A DNA stretch of 64,000 nucleotides, from assembly GCA_028874215.1 (NCBI GenBank), contig JAPPLF010000096.1, forward strand, positions 45,256-109,255, in the 5' to 3' direction. The DNA comes from Acidobacteriota bacterium (GTDB lineage Bacteria > Acidobacteriota > UBA6911 > RPQK01 > JAJDTT01). The position numbers and the translations under genes were made by a program. The notes under the pieces were generated by a model. The model was given only the letters and a program-made list of their open reading frames with translations. It was not told the DNA's origin and searched no databases. Below, one piece after another: positions 9,438 through 17,636 of this stretch (the stretch's first letter is position 1; every line of letters starts with the position of its first letter).

Positions 9438-10508
9438 TTACCGGCGGGAGCGAATCAGCAGGTAGAGGAACGTGGGGCCGCCCAGCAGGGCGGTCAGAAC
9501 GCCCACCGGCAACTCCACTCCTCCCATGAGCCTGGACCGGACGATGCAGTCGCAGACGAGCAGGAACCCGCCCCCCACCAGGAGCGAAGCCGCCATCACC
9601 AGCCGCTGATCGGTTCCCACCAGGCGGCGGACCATGTGCGGCACGATCAGCCCCACGAATCCGATAGGCCCCACCGCCGAGACGATTCCGGCCACGGCCA
9701 GGGAGCCGAACACGAAGACCAGAAGCCGGACCCGGCGGACCGGCACGCCGCGACCCGCCGCGTAGTCATCGCCCAGAGCCAAGGGGTTGAGCCGGTGCGA
9801 CAACCAGACGATCACGGCCACTCCCGGCAGAACAAAGGGGAGAATGCTCCAGAGATCGCTCCAGGTGTAAAGCGAGTTCAGACTCCCCATGAGCCAGTGG
9901 TCCAACACCTGCAGGTCATAAGGGTTCTCGGCCTGGTGACGCATCAGCAGGATGAGAGCGCCGCAGATCAGGTTCACCGTGACCCCGGCCAGCAGCAGGG
10001 TCGCCATGCTGAGGCGTCCGGCCAGTCTCGCGATGCCGTAGATCAGGAGGATGTCCAGGACCGCCGCCAGGTAGGCGGCCACCTGGATCGGCGAGAAGGG
10101 GCCCCAGGTGAGTCCCGACCCGAATCCGATGATGACGCAGAAGGCGCCGACGGCCGCCGCCGTCGAGACCCCCAGAGTCGACGGCGCTACCAGGGGATTG
10201 CGCAGGATCGCCTGCAGCGCCGCTCCGATCACTGCCAGTCCGGCGCCGGCAACGACCCCCATCCAGGACCGAAGAATGCGATTGGAGACGATGCTGCGCA
10301 GGACCTGATTCTGATCCCTTTCGGGCAGTTCCTCCGGCAAAGGGGACGTGAAACCGTGCCGGGAGATCAATTTCAGCCCCGACAGCGCGTCGACCTCTTC
10401 GGCTCCGAAGAACGGCGAGATGGCCAGAGCCGTGAACAAAAAGAGGAAGCACAACCCCACGGTTCCCAAGACCTGGCCCGTTCGACCCCCGGAGCCGTTC
10501 CTGGTCAT
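9438..10508 (-). CDS. BtuC/FecCD-family ABC permease
   Basis: 356 residues, highly hydrophobic with about ten membrane segments. Family signatures include RLPRILRS-like NRILRSWMGVVAGAGLAVIG, NPLVAPSTLGVSTAAAVGAF, and GPIGFVGLIVPHMVRRLVG, the cytoplasmic coupling segment of BtuC/FhuB permeases. The ATG overlaps the stop of the ATPase by four bases (ATGA), so the two are translationally coupled. The riboswitch at the operon head makes corrinoid the likely substrate, although the family also moves ferric siderophores and haem. Confidence 0.9.
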   Translation of the reverse strand: MTRNGSGGRTGQVLGTVGLCFLFLFTALAISPFFGAEEVDALSGLKLISRHGFTSPLPEELPERDQNQVLRSIVSNRILRSWMGVVAGAGLAVIGAALQAILRNPLVAPSTLGVSTAAAVGAFCVIIGFGSGLTWGPFSPIQVAAYLAAVLDILLIYGIARLAGRLSMATLLLAGVTVNLICGALILLMRHQAENPYDLQVLDHWLMGSLNSLYTWSDLWSILPFVLPGVAVIVWLSHRLNPLALGDDYAAGRGVPVRRVRLLVFVFGSLAVAGIVSAVGPIGFVGLIVPHMVRRLVGTDQRLVMAASLLVGGGFLLVCDCIVRSRLMGGVELPVGVLTALLGGPTFLYLLIRSRR

Positions 10509-11368
10509 TTCCGGATACCGCCGGGCTTGTCGGACCGGGAACCGGGCAGGACCACGGGAAGTCCGCTTCCGGCATCCCGCATGACCTCGACGTCGCTTCC
10601 GTAGGATTCCTCTATCAAGTCCTGGGTCAACACTTGCCGGGGCCGGCCCCGAGCGCGGATCCTCCGGTCCGAGAGCAGGTAGATCACGTCGGCGAAACGG
10701 GAGGCCAGATTCAGGTCGTGGGTGATGCAGAGAATGCCCCGGCCGGCACGGGCCAAGCGCCGGAGCCTCTGTGAGAACGTCGCCAGATGGTGGACGTCCA
10801 GCCCCTTCCCCGGTTCGTCCAGCAACAACAGCGAACTCTGCTGGGCCAGGACCCCCGCCAGGAGAACCGCCTGCTGCTCCCCGCCGCTGAGCGATTCGAA
10901 CACCCGATTCCTCAGCTGCGCCACTCCCATTCGCTCCAGCGACTCCCCCACGATCTCCCGGTCCTGCTCACCAGGGAGAGTCCACCATCGCTGGTGGGGA
11001 AAGCGGCCCAGTAGGACCACCTCCTGCACAGTGTAACCCTCGGGAGGAAGGACTTCCTGGGGCAGATAGGCGACCGTCCGGGCCCGGGCCAGAAGTGACA
11101 GGCCGGCCAGGTCTTGCGAGCGTGTTCCAGGCCCCGCCTGGAGTTGGACGGTCCCCTGCGCCGGCTCCAGCAGACCGGCCAGGATCTTCATCAGAGTGCT
11201 TTTGCCGGCGCCGTTGGGACCGATGAGCATGGTGAGCGAACCCGGCTCGACCGAGAGTTGCACGTCCTCCAGCAACGGCTCCTGCCCGGCGTAACGAAAC
11301 GCCACTCCCTGCGCCGTCAGTGAAAAAGAAGCGTCCAGTTTCCCCTCCTCTTCTGCTCTCCTACTCAT
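10505..11368 (-). CDS. BtuD/FecE-like ABC transporter ATP-binding protein
   Basis: 287 residues from the ATG at 11368, which overlaps the stop of the upstream binding-protein gene as ATGA. The frame extends further upstream, but that part has no domain sense and lies inside the neighbour. Walker A is GPNGAGKSTLMK, the Q-loop falls at AYLPQEVLPPEG, the signature is ESLSGGEQQAVLLAG, Walker B is SLLLLDEPGKGLDVHH and the switch His lies in ILCITHDLNLASRF. It energises corrinoid or siderophore import with the FecCD permease downstream. The overlap at both ends indicates a tightly coupled three-gene transporter. Confidence 0.92.
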   Translation of the reverse strand: MSRRAEEEGKLDASFSLTAQGVAFRYAGQEPLLEDVQLSVEPGSLTMLIGPNGAGKSTLMKILAGLLEPAQGTVQLQAGPGTRSQDLAGLSLLARARTVAYLPQEVLPPEGYTVQEVVLLGRFPHQRWWTLPGEQDREIVGESLERMGVAQLRNRVFESLSGGEQQAVLLAGVLAQQSSLLLLDEPGKGLDVHHLATFSQRLRRLARAGRGILCITHDLNLASRFADVIYLLSDRRIRARGRPRQVLTQDLIEESYGSDVEVMRDAGSGLPVVLPGSRSDKPGGIRK

Positions 11369-12267
11369 TCCTCGCCGCCGTGGATGGCCCGGGCGATGAG
11401 CCGGGCCGCCTGGGGAAGGCGTGGACCCGAACGCATGAGAAAACTGCCGTTCAGCACCCGGACCCGTCCGTCGCGGACCGCCGGCAGCGTGGGGTGCATC
11501 CGCCATTCCGCCAGGAACCGGTTCTTCACCTCCTCCGGAAGATGGTCCCGTGAGTCCAGCACCAGGATGACCTGAGGACGGCGCACCAGAACCGTCTCCA
11601 GGCTCACCATGGGCCACGGTTTCTCCAAGTCGGCGGTGATGGAGCGCGAGCCCGCCAGTTCCACCAACCCGGTCAGGAAGGATCCCTTCCCCGCGGAGAA
11701 CACCTGGTGGCTCTTGCTGCCCATCGCCACCAGGACGTCGAGACGGGGACGTCCGGAATAAAGTTGCCGGATTTCGTCCAACTCCCGCTTCAGGCGCGTG
11801 GCCACGGGCTCGCCGGCCCGGGGATTTCTCAGCGCATCGCCCAACCGGACCGGCGCTCGGAGCACGTCCCCGACCGATGTCGATTCCAGGGCCAGGAACC
11901 GGATTCCCTGCCGGCGAGCGATGCGCTCCAGCTTGAACCCCTTCCCCAGCGCCACGATCAGGTCGGGCCGGAGCGCCAGGATCTTCTCCACGTTCGGTTC
12001 GACCGCGGTCCCGACTACAGGCAAACGGCGTGCCTCGGCAGGGTGGTCGCAGTGGGGCGACACCCCGACGATCCGGTCCTGCAGACCCATGGCAAACAGG
12101 AACTCCACGATGCTGGGGCCGTAGGCGATGACTCGCCGGACGTCAGATTCCGGTGCCGAAGCGGGAGACGCGCTGTTCGGACGAGGTGCCTGCTCTTCCC
12201 GGCATCCTGCCAACAGCAATACGGGCAGGAGGATCCGCAGGGCTCGCCGGGCTCGATTCATCTGCAC
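11365..12267 (-). CDS. ABC transporter substrate-binding lipoprotein (BtuF/FhuD type)
   Basis: 300 residues with a lipoprotein signal (RILLPVLLLAGC). The mature part is a class III binding protein: VRRVIAYGPSIVEFLFAMG, VGVSPHCDHPAEARRLPVVG, ILALRPDLIVALG, KSHQVFSAGKGSFL and a C-terminal helix LPQAARLIARAIHGG. In this operon, preceded by a cobalamin riboswitch, the expected ligand is vitamin B12 or another corrinoid, delivered to the FecCD permease. The gene ends in an ATGA overlap with the ATPase. A second, non-lipoprotein BtuF-like protein is encoded just upstream. Confidence 0.88.
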   Translation of the reverse strand: MQMNRARRALRILLPVLLLAGCREEQAPRPNSASPASAPESDVRRVIAYGPSIVEFLFAMGLQDRIVGVSPHCDHPAEARRLPVVGTAVEPNVEKILALRPDLIVALGKGFKLERIARRQGIRFLALESTSVGDVLRAPVRLGDALRNPRAGEPVATRLKRELDEIRQLYSGRPRLDVLVAMGSKSHQVFSAGKGSFLTGLVELAGSRSITADLEKPWPMVSLETVLVRRPQVILVLDSRDHLPEEVKNRFLAEWRMHPTLPAVRDGRVRVLNGSFLMRSGPRLPQAARLIARAIHGGEE

Positions 12268-12346
12268 TTCTCAAGTCCATCCGCTGACGGCTCTCCGCCC
12301 GCATTCCTCCAAGCGATTCACAGGATCGCCGGGCGAATGCCGATTC

Positions 12347-13270
12347 TTAACCTTCCCAGCGTTTCCACCCGGTCCCGCGGTGCCCGAAATCGAAGAGTCC
12401 GGGATGCAGGATCTCCGCCAGGATCTCGGCGGACTCCACGACTCGCGGTCCAGGCCGGTTGAAATACTGATTCCCGTCCGTCACGAACACGCGTCCGTTC
12501 CGGACCGCGGCCAGTTCCGGCCATCCCGGATGGGTCGCCAGCGGGGGCATTTCGCGGCAGGTGCGCTCGATATCGAAGCCGCACGGCAAGAGGGCGATCA
12601 CGTCGGGATCGGCAGCCGCAAGCTGGTCGAAGTCGAAATAGCCGGAGTGTTTCCCCGGCTCACCGAAGAGGTTCCGGCCGCCGGCGCATTCGACGAGCTC
12701 GGGCATCCAGTTGGCCGCGGTCATGAGAGGATCGATCCACTCGATGCACGCAATGGAAGGACGGGTCCGCACCGGCTCCGTCCGTGCGCGAATCCCCTGG
12801 AGCCGATCCTTGAGGCCGGTCACGAGATCGTCGCCGCGTCCCGGGTCTCCAAGCGCCGCCGCCACCTTGCGGACGTCCTCCCAAACGTCGCACAGGGCCA
12901 TGGGTTCCAGGGAAACGATCGCAGGCTGCGAAGTCACGAGTTCGCACACCGCCTCCTCGACATCCCGCAGACTGACGGCGCAGACCTCGCACTGCGTCTG
13001 CGTGACAATGACCGTCGGCGCCAGGCGATTCAGAAGGTCGGGATCGACGCGGTAGACGGACAGGCCGTCGGAGACGATGGTCCGGACCTGATCGTCGATG
13101 GTCCGGCTGACGGCCTCCAATTCCACCTTCGAACTCGAGCAGGTCGGAAGCCGGGACACGAAGGCGGGATAGTCGCATTCGTGGGAACGGCCGACCAGCT
13201 CGCGCTCGAAGCCGAGTGCGCACACGATCTCCGTTGCGCTGGCGATGAGGGTGATGATCCGATGAGACAT
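12347..13270 (-). CDS. cobalamin-binding protein, BtuF-like, without signal peptide
   Basis: 307 residues starting MSHRIITLIASATEIVCALG with no visible signal peptide or lipobox. It has the periplasmic-binding-protein class III fold: RSHECDYPAFVSRLP, a Cys pair in VIVTQTQCEVCAV, PAIVSLEPMALCDVWED, ADPDVIALLPCGFDIERT and FNRPGPRVVESAEILAEIL. Related proteins are annotated as cobalamin-binding and often lack export signals, so they may act in the cytosol or be exported unconventionally. The gene sits in the riboswitch-controlled cluster, 79 nt ahead of the lipoprotein gene. Its ligand is inferred from context. Confidence 0.8.
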   Translation of the reverse strand: MSHRIITLIASATEIVCALGFERELVGRSHECDYPAFVSRLPTCSSSKVELEAVSRTIDDQVRTIVSDGLSVYRVDPDLLNRLAPTVIVTQTQCEVCAVSLRDVEEAVCELVTSQPAIVSLEPMALCDVWEDVRKVAAALGDPGRGDDLVTGLKDRLQGIRARTEPVRTRPSIACIEWIDPLMTAANWMPELVECAGGRNLFGEPGKHSGYFDFDQLAAADPDVIALLPCGFDIERTCREMPPLATHPGWPELAAVRNGRVFVTDGNQYFNRPGPRVVESAEILAEILHPGLFDFGHRGTGWKRWEG

Positions 13271-13279
13271 TACGACCCG

Positions 13280-13378
13280 TTATGAGCCGCCGAACCGGTA
13301 TGCCTGAGCCGGCACCGGCTGTTTCAGGGACACGCCGCTGAACAGCAGCGCCAGCATCGGGGAGCGCCGAGGTTTCAT
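13280..13378 (-). CDS. possible 32-residue translationally coupled small protein
   Basis: A short ORF beginning MKPRRSPMLALLFSGVSL and ending YRFGGS. Its ATG overlaps the stop of the PP-loop ATPase gene (ATGA), with a strong AGGAGGAG ribosome binding site ending four bases before the ATG. The first half is basic then hydrophobic, like a tiny membrane anchor or signal segment; the rest carries a PAQAY site. It fills most of the gap between the ATPase and BtuF-like genes. I recognise no family, and it may be only a coupling leader. Confidence 0.35.
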   Translation of the reverse strand: MKPRRSPMLALLFSGVSLKQPVPAQAYRFGGS

Positions 13379-14151
13379 TCCTCTCCTCCTGGGTTGGGGG
13401 ACGGTGGAGCCGATCGCCGGGGCGGCGACGCGGCCAGCAGGTCGCAGAAAACGAAGGAGTCCCGTTGGACGACTTCGCCCGTAGACACGCGCACGGACCG
13501 GCGGAAGACCGGTCCGTCGTACACGAAAGTGTGGAATTCTCCGTTCTCGCCGCACGGGTCGACGCCCGGCGGAAGGTCGGACAGCAGGGCCTCATCGAAG
13601 CGGCGGCCGGCAAAGGTCGAATCCAGGACCTTCAAATTCACGCAGACCAGGACGGCCTTGAACCCACCCTGGATGAACCGGCGCGCCAACTTCCCGGTGT
13701 CCTGCTTCCAGAGCGGAAAGAAGCATTCCAGCTTCGAGGCGGCCAACTGCTCTTCCCGGTAGGTCCGCAGGTCTTCCAGGAAAATGTCGCCAAAGGCCAC
13801 GCGCCGAATTCCGGCGGCCGCCAGCCGCGCGAACGCCGCCCCCATCTCCCGCTCGTAGACGGCGTTGGTGCAAACTCGGGGCACCGGGACCTCCGTCATT
13901 GGAATCCCGATGGCGTCCGCCTGTTCCCGCAGCAGCTCACGGCGAACGCCGTGCATGCTGACCCGGTCGTACTCGGCGTTGACCGTGGTCAAAAGGGTCT
14001 CGACCACATACGTCTGCGCGCGGCGAATCTCCCACAGGGCGAGGGAACTGTCCTTTCCCCCGCTGAAGCACATGGCGATGGACTCGCCGGCACCGTTTAG
14101 CGGCAGGGTGTCTTCCTCCCCCGGTTTTTGTTGCGGTTCCGCGCCGTTCAT
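13375..14151 (-). CDS. Dph6/COG2102-like PP-loop ATPase
   Basis: 258 residues from the ATG at 14151 (GAGGG just upstream). A PP-loop of the adenine nucleotide alpha-hydrolase superfamily is clear in MCFSGGKDSSLALWEIRR. It is followed by VETLLTTVNAEYDRVSMHGV, IPMTEVPVPRVC, VAFGDIFLEDLRTYREEQ and GVDPCGENGEFHTFVYDGP, which are hallmarks of the diphthine-ammonia ligase-like family. Bacteria lack diphthamide, so the bacterial members have another, mostly unproven role. Here it is the first gene after the cobalamin riboswitch and overlaps the next ORF, which ties it to B12 uptake or processing by context. Confidence 0.8.
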   Translation of the reverse strand: MNGAEPQQKPGEEDTLPLNGAGESIAMCFSGGKDSSLALWEIRRAQTYVVETLLTTVNAEYDRVSMHGVRRELLREQADAIGIPMTEVPVPRVCTNAVYEREMGAAFARLAAAGIRRVAFGDIFLEDLRTYREEQLAASKLECFFPLWKQDTGKLARRFIQGGFKAVLVCVNLKVLDSTFAGRRFDEALLSDLPPGVDPCGENGEFHTFVYDGPVFRRSVRVSTGEVVQRDSFVFCDLLAASPPRRSAPPSPNPGGEE

Positions 14152-14249
14152 GGTCCCTCGGCCACGACCCGGGGTTTCGATGAGGAAGAGGAAAGCCAGG
14201 CCGGCCGGCGCGACCCTGATCCTTCCCTCGAAGGCACAGGTCAATGGAT

Positions 14250-14430
14250 ATGGTGCCGGCAGGTCTTCGGACTCACGGGCATTCGGCTCTCGCCGCTCCT
14301 ACAGGCCGTCGCTTCCCAACTCCCCGGAGCCAGTGCTAAGACGGCGGTCGTTCCCGTTTACCGCTGCGGGGCAGCCCCGGACTCTCACCGGGTTCCCTCT
14401 CGCCGCTCCGGATGGCCGGAGCACCGACGC
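14250..14430 (-). promoter_or_regulatory. cobalamin riboswitch
   Basis: Read on the minus strand, the leader carries the conserved blocks of the adenosylcobalamin/cobalamin riboswitch. In order they are GGTGC (P1, about 14425), GGAACCCGGTGAGAGTCCGG, GCTGCCCCGCAGCGGTAA (B12-box-like core), AGCACTGG, GGGAAG, GCGAGAGCC, then GCCCGTGAGTCCGAAGACC and the closing CCGGCACC near 14252. The 3' end lies about 100 nt before the PP-loop ATPase start, so it should control the whole minus-strand B12 operon down to 9438. Confidence 0.95.
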
Positions 14431-14541
14431 GGGATCAACGTAGCCGAGGCGACGGGCCGGGTCAAGTCCGCCGACATCCCTGAGTGGAGCCGCACCGGCC
14501 CGTTACCCCCAAGGCGGCCGGCTGCGATAGAATGCCGCTTC

Positions 14542-15888
14542 GTGCTCGGCTTGCGAGTCCTCTGCTCGGCCTACCTGCTGCTCTCCTTTCCAGGCGTTGC
14601 TGCCGGGAGTGCGGAATCCGGCGATTCCGGCGCCGGGAAAGAAACCCCAGGCACCAAGTCCGCTTCCCCCCAGGACACCCGGGCCGGCCGCTGGAAGCAG
14701 AAACGGATCGAGAAGCGATCCCGCGTCACTCCGCCTCGTGCCGGCGGACTCGAAAAGGCTCTTCTCTGGGTGGAAAAGAGAGGATTCGGTACGCTTGGCG
14801 GTACCGGTTCACCGGGACTCAAGCCGGTGGTGGGCGTCCTGGGGCCCCGGTCCGCCGTCGCCTTCGGCGCACGGTACTGGCAGCCGAAGTTGAGGCGCAG
14901 CCGGCTCGGCGCGGCCCTGACGGGCGGCTATTCCATCCGCGGCTACCAACTGGTTGACCTGCAGTTCGGCCGGCTCCCGAACATCGGCCCCGGTTTCGAA
15001 CTCGACCCGGAAGACCACGGGTTCCGCCAGCGAGCCGAGCCAGGTCGAACGACGGAACGGCTCAGCGTCTTCGGCCAGATCCGGTACCGCAACTTTCCCA
15101 GGCTGAACTACTTCGGACCCGGCGCCGACTCCAGGGAGGGAGACCGCAGCGATTACCGCCTCGAGGAGGTTTTCTATGGGAAGACCGTCCGGTACCGGGT
15201 GGGCGCGTGGTTGCTGGGAGAGTCGGAAGTGGGAGTGCTACAGGTGAACACCGGTCCCGGAACCGACCCCGGCGCCGTTCCCGTCGCAAGTGTCTTCGAC
15301 GATGCCACGACCCCCGGCCTCGCCCGCCAACCCGGTTTCCTTCGGACCCGCGCCACTCTCTCCCTGGACTTTCGGGACCGGCCGGAAAACACCCACTCGG
15401 GGAGCGTCGTTGACCTGTCCTGGTCCCGCCACGCCCAATTGGGCGGGGCCGACTACCATTTTTCGGGCTTCGCTATGCAGGGGCGTCAATACCTGTCGTT
15501 GGGATCCCGCCAGCGGGTGCTGGCCCTGCGTTTCCTGACCTCGACGACTCAACCCGAGAGCGGAAGCCGGGTGCCCTTCTACTATCAGCCCACGTTGGGG
15601 GGGCCGCATGTGCTGAGATCCTTCAGGGATCAGCGTTTCCGGGACCGGAATCTCATCTACTTCTCGGCCGAGTACCGCTGGGAGGCGGCGCCCGCTCTGG
15701 AACTGGCCCTCTTCTACGACGCGGGCAAGGTGTTTCGGGACCGATCGGACTTCAATCTGACGGGCCTCCGGAAAAACGTGGGGTTCGGGTTTCGATTCAA
15801 GAGCCGGGACCGCGTCCTCTTCCGGGTGGACCTGGCAAGGGGCCGGGAAGGTGCACGGGTCCGGGTCAGTGTCGGGCCGGCGTTCTAG
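14542..15888 (+). CDS. Omp85/BamA-type outer-membrane beta-barrel (surface antigen family)
   Basis: About 448 residues from a GTG at 14542. The start is uncertain because no good ribosome binding site is visible and the frame runs open upstream through the riboswitch. A signal peptide (LCSAYLLLSFPGVAAG) is followed by a basic region and then repeated amphipathic strands. These include RLSVFGQIRYRNFPRLNYFG, RATLSLDFRDRPENTHSG, YQPTLGGPHVLRSFRDQRFR (like the conserved RGY/RGF barrel strand) and LALFYDAGKVFRD, ending VRVSVGPAF with C-terminal Phe. There are no obvious POTRA repeats, so it is shorter than BamA and closer to TamA- or ShlB-like barrels. Only 14 nt separate it from the kinase-fold gene, suggesting an operon. 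Confidence 0.75.
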   Translation: MLGLRVLCSAYLLLSFPGVAAGSAESGDSGAGKETPGTKSASPQDTRAGRWKQKRIEKRSRVTPPRAGGLEKALLWVEKRGFGTLGGTGSPGLKPVVGVLGPRSAVAFGARYWQPKLRRSRLGAALTGGYSIRGYQLVDLQFGRLPNIGPGFELDPEDHGFRQRAEPGRTTERLSVFGQIRYRNFPRLNYFGPGADSREGDRSDYRLEEVFYGKTVRYRVGAWLLGESEVGVLQVNTGPGTDPGAVPVASVFDDATTPGLARQPGFLRTRATLSLDFRDRPENTHSGSVVDLSWSRHAQLGGADYHFSGFAMQGRQYLSLGSRQRVLALRFLTSTTQPESGSRVPFYYQPTLGGPHVLRSFRDQRFRDRNLIYFSAEYRWEAAPALELALFYDAGKVFRDRSDFNLTGLRKNVGFGFRFKSRDRVLFRVDLARGREGARVRVSVGPAF

Positions 15889-15902
15889 CGGGAGGTGCGG
15901 AG

Positions 15903-17555
15903 TTGCCACGCCCACGGGTCACGCATTTGGTTCTGCTTCTGGGCTGCCTGACGGCCAACCTCCCCCCGATCCACGGGCAGCGGTTTCTTCCGGACGATCC
16001 GATCCGGGCCGATGCCGACGATCTTCCCATTCCCATGCCCGAGCCGCGCTCCCTGAGCCGTATCGCGGACCTGCTGGAGAATTCGTTCTCCAACCGTCCC
16101 GCCAAGGGGGAGGCCGTCCTCCCGGCGCAGAACGTGAACACGCTGGGAGAGGTTCCCGATTCCAGTTGGTTTCACAATCGGCTGGGAAGCCGGCCCATGA
16201 GTCCGGCCGAGTTGGCGCGAGGACCCAACCGGCAGCCGCCCGACGTCTCGAAGCCCTGGCGGATCGTCTCCGCAAAAACGGAGGGAATCACTCCCGGTTT
16301 CACCATCCGAGACAGCCGGGGAGAAACCTATTTCATCAAGTTCGACCCCCTGGAACACCCTCAACTGGCCACCTCGGCTGAGGCCATCAGCACTCGGTTC
16401 TTCCACGCCTTCGGCTATCACGTTCCGGAAAACCACCTGGTCCGGATCCTGCCCGCGAATCTGCAGGTGATGTCCGAGTCCACGCTGCGAGAGGGACGGG
16501 GCAAGAAACGGGCCATGGCGCAGGCGGATGTGGATCGGATCCTTCGCCTGGTTCCCAGACTGCCGGACGGAAAAATCCAGGCGCTGGCGAGCCGGCTTCT
16601 GCCGGGCCGTCCCCTGGGCCCGTTCGAGTACTTCGGAACCCGGAGCGACGACGCAAACGACATCTTCCGGCACGAGAATCGGAGAGAGTTGCGAGCGTTG
16701 AGGATCTTCGCGGCCTGGTTGAACCACGACGACTCCCGAAGCATCAACACGCTGGACATGTACCTTCCCCGGGACGATCAGGGGTATGTGAAACACCACC
16801 TGCTGGATTTCGGCTCCTGCCTGGGAAGCGGCAGCATCGAAAAACAGAGCCGCCGCGCCGGCAACGAGTACCTGGTGGAGTGGCCTCCCATCTTCAAGGC
16901 GGGACTGACTCTGGGCCTCTGGGACCGGCCCTGGAGACATGTGAAGTACCCGGAGCATCCCGCCGTCGGCCGTTTCGAAGCGGATTACTTCCAGCCTCAG
17001 GATTGGAAACCGGAGTATCCCAACCCGGCCTTCGAACGCATGCTCCCGGAGGACGCCTTTTGGGCCGTCCGCATCCTGATGCGGCTGAACGAGGAATCGA
17101 TTCGGGCCGTCGTGCGGACGGGGAAACTGGTCGACGACGAGTCGGAGGAGTACCTGGTCCGGACGCTCCTGGAGCGGCGCCGGAAAATCGTTCGGCGCTA
17201 CCTGGCCGGGATCAATCCTCTGGATGAATTCCGGGTCCGGAATCGAGACGGCGCCCCGGTCCTGGAGTTCTCGGATCTGTCCCGAAGGGAGGCCCCGGCC
17301 CCGAGCCCGACCTACCTCTACGAATGGTCCGAATTCGACAACGGGACCCGGCAGAGCAAGTCCCTCGGCCCGGCCGGGTCGTCCGCCGGTTCTCCCATCC
17401 CGCTGCCCCCGGCCAGACCGGAATTCCTGAAGGTCCGCATTCGACCCGTTACCGACCCGGCGAACGGCGGGTCCCACCCGGTCTGTGTCTATCTCCGGAC
17501 CCAGCCCGGGCTGGCGGTGGTGGGCATCGACCGCGGGAAGAGCGCCGAGCGATAG
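15903..17555 (+). CDS. secreted protein with kinase-like (HipA/Fam20/CotH-type) motifs
   Basis: 550 residues from a TTG start seven bases after a strong GGGAGG. A signal peptide (HLVLLLGCLTANLPPIHG) is followed by an N-terminal region with NTLGEVPDSSWFHNRLG. Residues about 130-310 look like a eukaryotic-like or atypical kinase core: a beta-strand lysine in ETYFIKFDP (K146), H275-x-D277-xxxx-N282 in LNHDDSRSIN, and DFG at 302-304 in HHLLDFGSCLG. These match the order of the ATP-binding Lys, catalytic loop and metal-binding DFG. I do not recognise the family; many Acidobacteriota relatives would be listed as hypothetical. It is coupled to the Omp85-like barrel. ATP in the periplasm is a problem, so a secreted or pseudo-enzyme role is possible. 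Confidence 0.6.
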   Translation: MPRPRVTHLVLLLGCLTANLPPIHGQRFLPDDPIRADADDLPIPMPEPRSLSRIADLLENSFSNRPAKGEAVLPAQNVNTLGEVPDSSWFHNRLGSRPMSPAELARGPNRQPPDVSKPWRIVSAKTEGITPGFTIRDSRGETYFIKFDPLEHPQLATSAEAISTRFFHAFGYHVPENHLVRILPANLQVMSESTLREGRGKKRAMAQADVDRILRLVPRLPDGKIQALASRLLPGRPLGPFEYFGTRSDDANDIFRHENRRELRALRIFAAWLNHDDSRSINTLDMYLPRDDQGYVKHHLLDFGSCLGSGSIEKQSRRAGNEYLVEWPPIFKAGLTLGLWDRPWRHVKYPEHPAVGRFEADYFQPQDWKPEYPNPAFERMLPEDAFWAVRILMRLNEESIRAVVRTGKLVDDESEEYLVRTLLERRRKIVRRYLAGINPLDEFRVRNRDGAPVLEFSDLSRREAPAPSPTYLYEWSEFDNGTRQSKSLGPAGSSAGSPIPLPPARPEFLKVRIRPVTDPANGGSHPVCVYLRTQPGLAVVGIDRGKSAER

Positions 17556-17570
17556 CAAGGCGCTCGGCGC
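17542..17570 (+). terminator. GC-rich hairpin over the kinase-like gene's stop codon
   Basis: A perfect 10-bp stem, GCGCCGAGCG (17542-17551) pairing with CGCTCGGCGC (17561-17570), with a 9-nt loop containing the TAG stop. No U-run follows, so it is a weak intrinsic terminator at best. It could act as an mRNA 3' stabiliser separating the Omp85/kinase-like unit from the DUF1501 gene. Confidence 0.4.
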
Positions 17571-17618
17571 CCACCGGAATTCGCCGCAATGGGGATGCCC
17601 ATGGCGGAAGTCGCCGCA

Positions 17619-17636
17619 GGAACCTATACTGGTTCC
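17619..17636 (+). promoter_or_regulatory. inverted repeat with embedded -10-like TATACT abutting a start codon
   Basis: GGAACC-TATACT-GGTTCC occupies 17619-17636 and ends directly against the ATG of the DUF1501 gene at 17637. The spacer TATACT resembles a -10 hexamer, which would put transcription start at or near the A of the ATG, giving a leaderless mRNA. No convincing -35 is present. The palindrome could be an operator or an mRNA hairpin. No ribosome binding site precedes this ATG. Confidence 0.4.
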
